This document shows positions 1 to 8,920 of a DNA stretch of 47,021 nucleotides, in pieces (position 1 is the stretch's first letter; each line of letters starts with the position of its first letter). Source of the DNA: Psychrobacter immobilis (GTDB lineage Bacteria; Pseudomonadota; Gammaproteobacteria; Pseudomonadales; Moraxellaceae). A program made the translations under genes and the position numbers. Under the pieces are notes generated by a model. It had not been told where the DNA came from, did not search any database, and saw only the letters and a program-made list of their open reading frames with translations. The stretch spans positions 1-47,021 of the forward strand of contig NZ_CAJGZJ010000021.1 in the NCBI RefSeq assembly GCF_904846225.1, read 5' to 3'.

Positions 1-344
1 AAGGGTGGATGGAGAATAATCTACCTAAACTGTTTCATGATATGGGTTGTATCTCTTTTATTCTGGATTGACTATAGTAACTCTTAGGTGTCACTAGAAT
101 ATTCCTATATTGTTATATATAGTTGGAAGTTTTAAAAATGCTATGCAGTCAATTCACTATAAAACAGACACAGTGCTACTGGGATAAACTTTTCACTGAC
201 TATATACACAATGCGCTTAATTATTTTTCACAAAAAATCCTATTATCATAGACAATATGATTTTTTGTTTTCGACAACATTTAGCAAAATTTCGCCGTTT
301 TAAGTCGCACTATTTAAGTGGTGACACGCCCTAGATAAGATAGT
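1..344. other. Intergenic region at window start with repeat remnants
   Basis: No coding region is supported here. Positions 118-204 begin with TATAGTT and end with GACTATA, with an inner stretch resembling the repeats at 1865-2003 and 34231-34376, so this is probably a short, decayed member of that family. Positions 322-334 end in ACACGCCCTA, the terminus seen in the elements at 10133-10461 and 31689-31861. A possible degenerate partner (TAGGTGTCAC) sits near 85-94. Both assignments were made by eye. Confidence 0.4.
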
Positions 345-1664
345 CTATGCTGCTTTTTCGCTACCTTTATCAGTATAGCTTTCGCTTGCCTGCTTAATTT
401 TCGTTAAGATATCTTTTATCTCAGACGCTGACATATAAGTTGGCACCGCGTAGGTATCACTCACTTCTTTGGCAGCGGCTTTAGCGATACTATCAAAATC
501 ACTGACCTGCATCCCTTTAACAGTTGGATTGATATTCAAAACTTCAATCAAGTCGCGCACTTGAGCAATAAAATAGTCTGTTAGGTTACTATTATTGGCT
601 TGAGAATCCTTCACGATACCCGTTTTTTTAGCCAATTCAGCCAATCTTTTTTTGGCAACATTACGATTGATATCAAGCACATAAGGCAGCACGATAGCAT
701 TGGCTCGGCCATGAGGAATACTGTAATACGCACCCAATTGATGGGCAATGGCATGGACATAACCAAGGCCCGCTTTGTTAAAAGCGATCCCACCATAATG
801 CGCGGCAATACCCATCTCTTCTCTTGCTTTTAGATCAGCTCCATCTTTATAAGCCAATGGTAAATAGTGCATAACGGATTTGACGGCAGAGGCCGCATAA
901 TAATCGGTTTCTACGCTTGCGTTTACACTCATCCATGCTTCAAGAGCATGCGTCAATACATCAATGCCCGTGTCTGCCGTAATATGTGCGGGCATGCCTT
1001 TCATAATAATAGGGTCAATAGCCGCGGCTAATGGCACCATTCTTGGGTCGATAGACAATGCTTTTTGATGAGTTTCGTCGTCTGACACAACCGCACCAAG
1101 CGTCGCTTCTGAGCCTGTGCCAGCCGTCGTAGGGATACAATATAGCGGCGTTGCAGGCTTTCTTGCTTTAAGAATGCCGATTAGCTGTCTGGGCTGGCAG
1201 TTATTGCCTTGCGACATTGCAATCATCTTAGCCGCATCAATCACCGAGCCGCCGCCAATAGCGATTATCGAATCACAATCAGCTGCTAAAGATTGACGCA
1301 GCCCTTCTTCTACCACCTTAAAAGTAGGGTCTGGCGTCACACCATCATAGACTGTATAGCTGATGTTTTTTGCCTCTAGGTAATCAATCACTTTGGCTGG
1401 TATGCCAAGCTTATTTAGCACTGCATCAGTGACGATAAAAACATTATGACTACCTTCATTGATGAGCATATCGCATAGCTCATCACAAGAAGTCTCACCG
1501 ACAAATAACATCGGTCTTCTAATCGGTATCACATAAGCAAACGCTTTTAGCACTTTGGCGCGAGTCTTAGCAACGGCCAAATAACCTGCATGCTGTAATG
1601 TATTAGCATTGACTAATTTACCGCTGACTAATTTTGAAATACTATTTTGTTTTTTCATGGCCAC
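345..1664 (-). CDS. Iron-containing alcohol dehydrogenase
   Basis: NAD(P)-dependent, probably cytoplasmic dehydrogenase of the Fe-type (group III) alcohol dehydrogenase family, interconverting an alcohol and an aldehyde or ketone; the substrate cannot be read from sequence. The protein is 439 residues, against about 380-400 for typical members, the extra length being a basic N-terminal extension. The GGGSVIDAAK nucleotide-binding motif lies near residue 137, PTTAGTGSE near 178, and the metal site is represented by TADTGIDVLTHALEAW and the paired histidines of GLGYVHAIAHQLG and IPHGRANAI. The start is GTG at 1664, five bases after AAGGA; the ATG two codons later is 11 bases from it and cannot be excluded. 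The gene stands alone, and a repeat terminus ends about 10 bp past its stop. Family is certain, role is not. Confidence 0.9.
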   Translation of the reverse strand: MAMKKQNSISKLVSGKLVNANTLQHAGYLAVAKTRAKVLKAFAYVIPIRRPMLFVGETSCDELCDMLINEGSHNVFIVTDAVLNKLGIPAKVIDYLEAKNISYTVYDGVTPDPTFKVVEEGLRQSLAADCDSIIAIGGGSVIDAAKMIAMSQGNNCQPRQLIGILKARKPATPLYCIPTTAGTGSEATLGAVVSDDETHQKALSIDPRMVPLAAAIDPIIMKGMPAHITADTGIDVLTHALEAWMSVNASVETDYYAASAVKSVMHYLPLAYKDGADLKAREEMGIAAHYGGIAFNKAGLGYVHAIAHQLGAYYSIPHGRANAIVLPYVLDINRNVAKKRLAELAKKTGIVKDSQANNSNLTDYFIAQVRDLIEVLNINPTVKGMQVSDFDSIAKAAAKEVSDTYAVPTYMSASEIKDILTKIKQASESYTDKGSEKAA

Positions 1665-1864
1665 AAAAATCCTTCTTAATGATGTTAATAACAGCCATAA
1701 CGGTCATTTTAATCTGCTGATAATGATCGTTATTAAAGTAAAAAATATACAGATAGTGTGAGCGCGTACATCAAGCAAGCGACTGTCCCAATTTATTGTA
1801 CCACCGCCCTTTTTGGTATGTTGCTCTTATTATGAACTGCTATGTTTCGATAAAAATTGAATTG

Positions 1865-2003
1865 TATAGTCAGCTGAAAACAAAACAGTTATACGAGCTT
1901 AAATGCGCTACTGGTATAAATTTTCCTTGCTTGCTGTTATCACAGAGGCTGCGTAAAATTCATTCCAGTAGCGCTGTGTTCTTTTTATGGTGCATCGACT
2001 ATA
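1865..2003. repeat. Dispersed palindromic repeat, family R1, copy A
   Basis: A 139-bp element starting TATAGTC and ending GACTATA. Its inner arms form an imperfect palindrome: GCGCTACTGGTATAAATTTT near 1909-1928 against AAAATTCATTCCAGTAGCGC near 1956-1975. The first half is almost identical to 11810-11884, and the whole resembles 13161-13302 and 34231-34376. It fills most of the gap between the dehydrogenase gene and yejF. The short plus-strand reading frame across it is a by-product. It has no transposase, so it would be a non-autonomous MITE-like element or a REP-like hairpin. Confidence 0.75.
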
Positions 2004-2060
2004 TTTAATTTCTATCATTTAAATAGCTATCAATTAACTTGAGAGTATACCCTACTTAGG

Positions 2061-3746
2061 CTAAACCATACTCGCCTGCAACAACTGCTTCGAATATAGA
2101 TGCTGTGGATTATTGAAAAGCGCTTCGGTACGCCCAGACTCAATACATACACCGTCTTTTAGCACCATAATATGCTGACACAAGGCGCGTACTACTTTTA
2201 AATCATGACTAATAAACACATAGCTGACGTGCAGTTTTTCCTGAATTTCACGCAGTAAATTGACCACAGTCACCTGCGTCGTGCTATCGAGTGCGGACGT
2301 GGGTTCATCCAATATCAATAGACTTGGTTTCATAATGAGCGCACGTGCCAATGCCACGCGCTGACGCTGACCACCTGATAGCTCATGGGGATAACGTTGG
2401 GCAAAATCCAGCGGTAAATGCACGGTAGCAAGACTGTCCATCACCGCTTTCTGACGAGTTATTTTGTCGACACCTTGTACTAGTAGTCCTTCTTCCACTA
2501 TCTGCAATACGGTCATACGCGGATTGATACTGGCAAATGGATCTTGAAATACCATTTGAATCTGTGAGCGAAAGGTGCGCAATGCTTTTTTAGACAATGC
2601 TGAGATATCTTGCCCATTGACCATTATCTGGCCACTCACGACTGCTTGATTGCTGAGTAACTGACTGAGCGCAAGGGCAATCGTCGTCTTTCCAGAGCCA
2701 GACTCACCAACGATACCTAGCGCATGGCCTTTTTGTATCGTCATATCGACATCTTTGACCGCGTCGAACCAGCGCTTAGTAACACCAAACACACTTTTTT
2801 CAATTGGAAACTGTACTTTGAGATTATTCACTTCTAGTACACTTGATTGCTTATCTTCGTTATCATCTATTAGATCTAATGCTCGCCCAAAGTCTTGTTT
2901 GATAAGCGTACGCGTATATTCTGCCTTAGGCTGGTCAAACACAGTGAGCGTTGGCCCTTGCTCAATCGTCTGTCCTTGACGCATAACGATGACTTCATCA
3001 CTATAACACTTGACCAAATTTAGATCATGACTAATCAGCACCATTGCCATATTATGCTGACGCTTGAGATCATCCAATAGCTCAAGTATTTCATGTTGCA
3101 AGGTCACATCAAGCGCCGTCGTGGGTTCATCAGCGATTAATATATCAGGCTGTTGAGCCAACGCCATGGCAATCATTACGCGTTGACGCTGACCGCCCGA
3201 TAGCTCATGTGGATAACGTTTTAGCTTATCGATAGGATCTGTGATATTGACGTCATCTAGCAAAGCGATGCTTTTGTCTCGCCACTGCTTTTTGGGTACA
3301 CCGCTTAAACGCAGTGATTCGGCGATTTGCTTGGCGACCGTATGCAATGGATTTAACGCTGTCATCGGCTCTTGAAATACCATCCCAATACGCTGACCAC
3401 GGATACAGCGCAATGCAGCATTACGCGCATTATCATTTGCTATTGGTAGCGTAACCATTGCTGCTGAGCCTGCCAGCTGCACCTGACCACTAATGACCAG
3501 ATTATCAGGCAGCAAGCCCAACAACGCCAGACTCGCAATCGATTTGCCAGAGCCTGACTCGCCAACGATGGCTAAAGTTTGTCCTTGTCTCAGCTCATAC
3601 GAGAGTTGATCAACTAAAGTCATACTGGCGGATGTGACAATACTCAGCTTATCTACTGTCAGCATTAGCTTGTTTAGAGTATCGCTGTTATTTTCTTTTG
3701 GACGGTCGTTTTTTACAGTAGTCATTGTCAAATGAGTATTTATCAT
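2061..3746 (-). CDS. yejF: Peptide ABC transporter ATPase, two fused ATP-binding domains (YejF type)
   Basis: ATP-hydrolysing subunit of a peptide importer, acting at the inner membrane with the two permeases encoded just upstream. It is one chain with two complete nucleotide-binding domains. The first has Walker A GESGSGKS near residue 62, signature LSGGQRQRV and Walker B ILIADEPTTALD; the second has GESGSGKT, another LSGGQRQRV and LLILDEPTSALD. Both look catalytically intact. The reading frame is open back to 3791, but I place the start at the ATG at 3746: it lies one base after the yejE stop and about nine bases from an AAGG, giving 561 residues. It is the last gene of the yej cluster. Known relatives (E. 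coli YejABEF) import oligopeptides and microcin C; the substrate here is inferred. Confidence 0.92.
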   Translation of the reverse strand: MINTHLTMTTVKNDRPKENNSDTLNKLMLTVDKLSIVTSASMTLVDQLSYELRQGQTLAIVGESGSGKSIASLALLGLLPDNLVISGQVQLAGSAAMVTLPIANDNARNAALRCIRGQRIGMVFQEPMTALNPLHTVAKQIAESLRLSGVPKKQWRDKSIALLDDVNITDPIDKLKRYPHELSGGQRQRVMIAMALAQQPDILIADEPTTALDVTLQHEILELLDDLKRQHNMAMVLISHDLNLVKCYSDEVIVMRQGQTIEQGPTLTVFDQPKAEYTRTLIKQDFGRALDLIDDNEDKQSSVLEVNNLKVQFPIEKSVFGVTKRWFDAVKDVDMTIQKGHALGIVGESGSGKTTIALALSQLLSNQAVVSGQIMVNGQDISALSKKALRTFRSQIQMVFQDPFASINPRMTVLQIVEEGLLVQGVDKITRQKAVMDSLATVHLPLDFAQRYPHELSGGQRQRVALARALIMKPSLLILDEPTSALDSTTQVTVVNLLREIQEKLHVSYVFISHDLKVVRALCQHIMVLKDGVCIESGRTEALFNNPQHLYSKQLLQASMV

Positions 3747-3747
3747 A

Positions 3748-4821
3748 TTAAGAGCGCCTTGGATCGAACGCATCACGTAGCGCTTCACCAACGAAGATAA
3801 GCAATGATAAAATGAAGGTCAAGCTAAAGAATCCCGATAATGCCAACCAAGGGGCATCGAGGTTGTTTTTCCCTTGCACCATCAGCTCACCCAGTGATGG
3901 AGAACCAGGTGGCAACCCATATCCCAAGAAGTCGAGCGCGGTTAAAGCAATAATGTTGGCGGTTAAGATAAATGGCAGCTGCGACAAGCTTGATGCTAAT
4001 GCGTTTGGCAGAATGTGTCTACGCATAATTTGACTGTCCGAAACACCAAGATTGCGGGCAGCGCGGACATAATCAAAATTGCGCGCTCGCAAAAACTCTG
4101 CTCTTACCAAACCGACCAATCCCATCCAACCGAATAGCAGCATCATGGCGAACAGCATCGTGATACTAGGGCTAAATAAACTAACCAAGATAATAATCAT
4201 AAAAAGCTGCGGCATCCCGCCCCATACTTCCATGAAGCGTTGCCCTGCCAAATCTACCCAACCACCATAATATCCCTGTATCGCACCGACAATAATGCCA
4301 ATTAGTGCACCCGCGAGCGTCAATGCCAGACCAAACAATAACGATACTCGCAACCCATAAAGTATTCGCGCCAGCACATCACGGCCCAAGTCATCAGTAC
4401 CGAGCCAATTCTGACTGTTGGGCGCTGCTGGATACGGAATGCCTAGCTCAACATTGGGCGTCTGATCGGCAAAGGGAATGAGCGGCATTATATAATAACC
4501 CTGATCATTGATCAGCGTCTGAACGGCAGGATCTTTATAGTTGGTTTCAGTCTCAAAAATACCGCCAAAAGTCGTTTCAGGATATGCTTTTAATATCGGA
4601 AAGTAATAATCATCCTGATAATGCACCAATAGCGGTTTGTCATTGGCTATCACATCGGCTGCCATACAAATGACAAATATCAGCAAAAAAACAAACAGTG
4701 ATATCAGTCCAAGGCGGTTGCGGCGAAAACGATTTAGACGTGCCTGCCAAATAGGATTTAGACGGCGTTTTTTTTGGACAGCCACAGGAGCAGCCGTTGA
4801 GGATTGCGGATGACTTGACAT
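3748..4821 (-). CDS. yejE: Peptide ABC transporter permease (YejE type)
   Basis: Second inner-membrane permease of the Yej-type peptide importer. The 357-residue protein has a basic N-terminal stretch, a first membrane segment around residues 38-56, a long periplasmic loop ending at NWLGTDDLGRDVLARILYG, and then the DppC/OppC-like permease core. The ATPase-contact (EAA) loop is recognisable as VRAARNLGVSDSQIMRRHILPN. The start overlaps the yejB stop by one base (TAATG), and an AGGGG lies upstream, so the two are very likely translationally coupled. The yejF start follows one base after its stop. The tight packing supports one transporter of YejB, YejE and YejF. Confidence 0.92.
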   Translation of the reverse strand: MSSHPQSSTAAPVAVQKKRRLNPIWQARLNRFRRNRLGLISLFVFLLIFVICMAADVIANDKPLLVHYQDDYYFPILKAYPETTFGGIFETETNYKDPAVQTLINDQGYYIMPLIPFADQTPNVELGIPYPAAPNSQNWLGTDDLGRDVLARILYGLRVSLLFGLALTLAGALIGIIVGAIQGYYGGWVDLAGQRFMEVWGGMPQLFMIIILVSLFSPSITMLFAMMLLFGWMGLVGLVRAEFLRARNFDYVRAARNLGVSDSQIMRRHILPNALASSLSQLPFILTANIIALTALDFLGYGLPPGSPSLGELMVQGKNNLDAPWLALSGFFSLTFILSLLIFVGEALRDAFDPRRS

Positions 4822-5888
4822 TAGCGCCCCTCAAAATCAATGCGCGGATCGATTAAGTGATAACTTAAATCACTGATTAACTGTAATAGCAGTCCCACCA
4901 ACGTAAAAATAAATAACGTACCAAATATCACAGGATAGTCACGCTGCTGAATAGCCTCAAACCCCAGTAACCCTAACCCATCAAGTTTAAAAATAATCTC
5001 GATAAGAAAATTACCAGCAAAGAAAATCCCGACGATAGCCGCTGGAATACTCGCAATAATAATCAACATTGCATTACGAAATACATGCCCGTATAAAACC
5101 TGACGCTCATTTAAGCCTTTGGCGCGAGCGGTGAGCACATACTGCTTACCAAGCTCTTCCAAAAAGCTGAACTTGGTCAAATAAGTCAAGCCAGCAAAAC
5201 CGCCAACCGTACTTGCTAGGAGCGGCAGTGTCAAATGCCAAAAATAATCTTTGACCTTACCAAGTGTGCTTAATTGATCGAAATTCTCAGAGGTTAATCC
5301 TTGCAGCGGAAAAATATTCCAATAGCTACCACCTGCAAAAAATACCAATAGTATGACGGCAAATACAAATACAGGTATCGCATGGCCAATGGCAAGGAAC
5401 ATGGCGGTGGCTTTATCAATCCCTGAACCATGATGCATGGCTTTATACACCCCGAGTGGAATAGCTATCATATAAATGAGCAGCGTACTCCATAATCCGA
5501 GCGAAATTGAGACAGGCAGCTTTTCTACAATAAGAGCGGTTACCGGTTGCCCTTTAAAAAACGACTCGCCAAAATCTAGCTGAGCATAGTTTTTTAATAT
5601 TAGCCAAAAGCGTTCAGGGGCAGATTTATCAAAACCGTACTGGGCATTGATGGCATTGACCATCTCCTCTGACAAGCCGCGAGTCCCTTGATAGGTGCTG
5701 TTGCCACCTGCACTACCTGCGCCAATATTAGCGCTGAGTGCGTTGTCTTTTCTACCTTGCTCGATAAGCACCAGTTGCTGTTCAACAGGACCACCTGGTG
5801 CGGCTTGTACAATCACAAAATTTGCCAGCAATATCAAAAAAAGCGTTGGTACGATTAGCAATAACCTTTTTAAGATATAACGACCCAT
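4821..5888 (-). CDS. yejB: Peptide ABC transporter permease (YejB type)
   Basis: First inner-membrane permease of the Yej-type importer. The 355-residue protein starts MGRYILKRLLLIVPTLF, a first membrane helix typical of the DppB/OppB/YejB family. The EAA-like loop reads YVLTARAKGLNERQVLYGHVFRNA, and the C-terminus DLSYHLIDPRIDFEGR is typical for the family. The segment around residues 50-65, rich in Gly, Ala and Ser before TYQGTRGLSEE, sits in the usual periplasmic insertion. An AGGA lies ten bases before the ATG. It is followed by yejE with a one-base overlap and preceded, across 118 bp, by gloB rather than directly by yejA. Confidence 0.92.
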   Translation of the reverse strand: MGRYILKRLLLIVPTLFLILLANFVIVQAAPGGPVEQQLVLIEQGRKDNALSANIGAGSAGGNSTYQGTRGLSEEMVNAINAQYGFDKSAPERFWLILKNYAQLDFGESFFKGQPVTALIVEKLPVSISLGLWSTLLIYMIAIPLGVYKAMHHGSGIDKATAMFLAIGHAIPVFVFAVILLVFFAGGSYWNIFPLQGLTSENFDQLSTLGKVKDYFWHLTLPLLASTVGGFAGLTYLTKFSFLEELGKQYVLTARAKGLNERQVLYGHVFRNAMLIIIASIPAAIVGIFFAGNFLIEIIFKLDGLGLLGFEAIQQRDYPVIFGTLFIFTLVGLLLQLISDLSYHLIDPRIDFEGR

Positions 5889-6006
5889 AATAGCGATTTC
5901 CTAAAGTAAAAATATGACAATGGAGAAAGTGGGCAATTAACTTTTAACAGAGCAGCGTGGTGGTTTAAAACATTTAACTTTAAAACTAAATTTAAAAAAT
6001 GACCGT

Positions 6007-6786
6007 TTAAAAGTCGTTTTTGAGCTCACGTAAAGCGGTAAACACGGTCAAAGAATTTTCGTCAGCAAGATCCATTTTAGAATTGACACCCGCTATCACA
6101 CTCGGCTCTTGCGCCCGTAAAAACACATTTACTGCGCGCTCATGTTCCAAAGTCACAGGTAAGGTCGGCATGCCCTGAGCCGTTTTTTCTTCTGCTTGTA
6201 TCAGTGCTTGCTGCATTGCCTCATTGTTAGGCTCAATAAACAGACCAAAGTGTAAATTGCTAGCGGTATATTCGTGGGCTGGATACAGTAACGTCTTGGC
6301 TGGCAAACCATCTAAACGCTTAAAGCTGTCATGTAATTGTTCAATCGTACCAGTGAACACACGGCCACAACCAGCACTAAATAGCGTGTCACCGCAAAAG
6401 CAATGCTGACGACCCTCGATATCTAAAACATAAGCTACGTGACTGGCTGTATGTCCAAACACCTCCCACACTTGTGCTGTACAACCCCAAGCACTTACCG
6501 TACTACCGTCCTTTATCGTCTGATCTTCATCTACGTTATGCTCAGCGTGAGCAACCAGATGGGTCATGGGGTAAGACTCTTGTAGCTCTGCGACGCCGCC
6601 GATATGATCATGGTGGTGATGGGTGGTCCAAATCGAGGTCAGCTCCAGCTCATTTTCTTCTAAATAGGCGATGACAGGTGCCGCTTGCCCTGGATCAATG
6701 ACAATCGCCTGCTTATTACTTTCGTTAATCAGTGTCCAAATGTAATTGTCATTAAATGCTTTGATCGGGTGAATACGAATACTCAT
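6007..6786 (-). CDS. gloB: Hydroxyacylglutathione hydrolase (glyoxalase II)
   Basis: Hydrolyses S-D-lactoylglutathione to D-lactate and glutathione, the second step of methylglyoxal detoxification in the cytoplasm. The 259-residue length matches the family. The metallo-beta-lactamase-fold metal motif THHHHDHIGG is at residues 55-64. Further metal ligands are seen in VFGHTASHVAYV, FCGDTLFSAGCGR and YPAHEYTASNLHF, the last also characteristic of the glutathione-binding part. AAGGA stands seven bases before the ATG. The gene lies between yejA (70 bp) and yejB (118 bp) on the same strand, so it may be co-transcribed with the transporter, although nothing in its function requires that. Confidence 0.95.
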   Translation of the reverse strand: MSIRIHPIKAFNDNYIWTLINESNKQAIVIDPGQAAPVIAYLEENELELTSIWTTHHHHDHIGGVAELQESYPMTHLVAHAEHNVDEDQTIKDGSTVSAWGCTAQVWEVFGHTASHVAYVLDIEGRQHCFCGDTLFSAGCGRVFTGTIEQLHDSFKRLDGLPAKTLLYPAHEYTASNLHFGLFIEPNNEAMQQALIQAEEKTAQGMPTLPVTLEHERAVNVFLRAQEPSVIAGVNSKMDLADENSLTVFTALRELKNDF

Positions 6787-6856
6787 GTTAAATCCTTACC
6801 AATAGTTATTTTTATTGCTCGTTTTTTTTGCAAACACTTATAGATTGAAAATGATG

Positions 6857-8689
6857 TTATTTCTTTAAATAATTGTTAACACGCGTCTCTGCTTTTTTAT
6901 CCGACCACCAGTAGTCAATACCGACGGCATTGGTAGGCAATTTATCAGTATGACGATATTGATCCCAATAGGCGACATTGGTACCAGACTTGCGATATAA
7001 AGGCACCAAATAGTAACCTGCGCGCAATAAGCGATCAAGCACATGAGTATAGAGAACAATTTCGTCACGATTTTTAGCATTGCCTAGTTTTTCTATGACG
7101 CTATCAATCACCGCATTTTTGATACCGGGTGTATTTTGATTGCCAGCTTGATCGGCGGCAGCACTGCCCCAAAAGCCAAACTGTTCCGCACCGGGGGATA
7201 AACTTTGGGCAAATACATCAACCACCATATCGTAATCGAAACGGCGCATACGCTCATAATACTGCGGACCATCGACTTGGCGCAGCGTCGCATCAAATCC
7301 CAAACGTTTTAGATTGCGAATATAAGGCAGCAATACACGTCCTACCGTCTCACCCGTCATCAAAATCTCAATTTTGGCGCGTTGACCATTGGGCTGATAC
7401 AGTTTCATATCATCATAATAAAACCCAGCATCCAACAATAACTGCCGCGCCGCAAGCAATCCTTGACGATTAAAACCACTACCGTCACTGGTTGGCAGTT
7501 GCCACTCTGTCAATACCGCCTGACGCTGAATCGGCTCAAGCTTGGATAAGAATGGACTGAGCACCTTCATCTCTTCAGCCGATGGCGTTCCTGTCGCAGC
7601 CAGCTCCGAGCCATAAAAAAAGCTTTGCAAGCGTTCGTATTGACCATGAAATAAAGTCTTATTCATCCATTCAAAGTCATAAGCTGCACTCAATGCTTGG
7701 CGAACGCGAATATCTTGAAAAATTGGTTGGCGCATATTCATGACCAGACCTTGCATCGGTACTGGGTTTTCACTACTTATCGTTTCTTTATTAATCATGC
7801 CAGCCTTTACCGCAGGGAAGTTATAACCTGTTGCCCAGTTAGAGGCTTTGTTTTCAGGGCGAAAGCGATATTGACCAGATTTAAACCCTTCAAAAGAAAT
7901 CTCATCACTTTGATAATATACAAACTTAATCATATCAAAGTTATAACGACCACGATTAACCATCAAATCACGTCCCCAATAGTTGGGATCACGCACATAG
8001 CTGACCGCACGACCTGCATCAACACGGCCAAGCTTATAAGGCCCACTACCCATCAATGGTGTCAGGGTTATTTTTTCAAAATCCGTATCGATAGAGGACT
8101 TGGCAAATATTGGAAACTGCCCGACGGTCAATAAAATTTCTTTATTGTTACTTGAGGCAAAAACGAACTTTACTTGTTGCTTATCAATAATTTGTACCTT
8201 GCGGATGTCACCCAAATAACTGCGAATATACATTGGCCCTTTGTTCAATAGCGCATCAAATGTCGCTTTGACATCGCTACTGGTCACGGGCGAGCCGTCC
8301 CAAAAACGGGCAGCGGGGTTTATATGATAGATAATCCAGCTCGTATCCGCTGGATCATAAGTCACCTTGTTTGCCAGCTGCGGATACATGGTAAATGCTT
8401 CGTTCAATGAGCCCGTCATCAAGGTATCATATAGATAATCAGTGCCAGCCATCGCCACACCTGTCGTCATCCATTTGTTTGCAGCATTAAAAGTTCCCTG
8501 CGCACCCAATGAGAGCGTGCCTCCAGTTGGCGCATCTGGATTGGCATAGGGCATAAAGGGAGCGTTAATATACTCAGTAGGGCTATTATGTCCCAGCGCA
8601 GTAATCGTCATTGGCGCCGCCAAACTGACTGGCATCCAACTGACAGCAAGGGCGAGTAAGACGGTTCGTAGCATGGCATTTTTTATCAT
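6857..8689 (-). CDS. yejA: Periplasmic peptide-binding protein of ABC transporter (YejA type)
   Basis: Extracellular solute-binding protein of family 5, expected to capture peptides in the periplasm and deliver them to YejBEF. The 610-residue protein has a signal peptide at its N-terminus (basic MIKNAMLR, hydrophobic core, likely cut after SLA or LAA near residue 24). SBP family 5 features follow: YDTLMTGSLNEAF, a region around residue 115 reading ARFWDGSPVTSSDVKATFDAL, and GSGPYKLGRVDAGRAVSYVRDPNYWG, typical of YejA and related proteins. It is the first gene of the yej group. The ribosome binding site before the ATG is weak, and a second ATG five codons in is possible. The bases between it and serC (8690-8865) contain no gene. 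Confidence 0.92.
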   Translation of the reverse strand: MIKNAMLRTVLLALAVSWMPVSLAAPMTITALGHNSPTEYINAPFMPYANPDAPTGGTLSLGAQGTFNAANKWMTTGVAMAGTDYLYDTLMTGSLNEAFTMYPQLANKVTYDPADTSWIIYHINPAARFWDGSPVTSSDVKATFDALLNKGPMYIRSYLGDIRKVQIIDKQQVKFVFASSNNKEILLTVGQFPIFAKSSIDTDFEKITLTPLMGSGPYKLGRVDAGRAVSYVRDPNYWGRDLMVNRGRYNFDMIKFVYYQSDEISFEGFKSGQYRFRPENKASNWATGYNFPAVKAGMINKETISSENPVPMQGLVMNMRQPIFQDIRVRQALSAAYDFEWMNKTLFHGQYERLQSFFYGSELAATGTPSAEEMKVLSPFLSKLEPIQRQAVLTEWQLPTSDGSGFNRQGLLAARQLLLDAGFYYDDMKLYQPNGQRAKIEILMTGETVGRVLLPYIRNLKRLGFDATLRQVDGPQYYERMRRFDYDMVVDVFAQSLSPGAEQFGFWGSAAADQAGNQNTPGIKNAVIDSVIEKLGNAKNRDEIVLYTHVLDRLLRAGYYLVPLYRKSGTNVAYWDQYRHTDKLPTNAVGIDYWWSDKKAETRVNNYLKK

Positions 8690-8865
8690 AATAGCGTTAT
8701 AACCAGCCTCTGTGCTAAACCCATTGATGTATTGAGAATTTATTAAGAAACATCAATACAGTAAAAATTCATCATAACAAATTTAGGTTTTTTCACCTAA
8801 TGGTTTACCGTGTTAAGTGTGGCACCTTATGCGTCAATAATGCAAAAATCAAACGCACATTCAAT

Positions 8866-8900
8866 AAAAAAGACGCAGTCCATAGGATTTGCGTCTTTTT
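8866..8900. terminator. Bidirectional rho-independent terminator after serC
   Basis: AAAAAGACGCA and TGCGTCTTTTT pair around a 12-base loop. A T-run on either strand would let it stop serC transcription on the minus strand, 20 bp after the stop codon. Confidence 0.85.
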
Positions 8901-8920
8901 ATTCTAAAACTCACACGTAT

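Noticed and set aside
1796..2008. 70-codon plus-strand reading frame
   Set aside because: It is the translation of repeat R1 copy A and has no ribosome binding site or recognisable protein feature.
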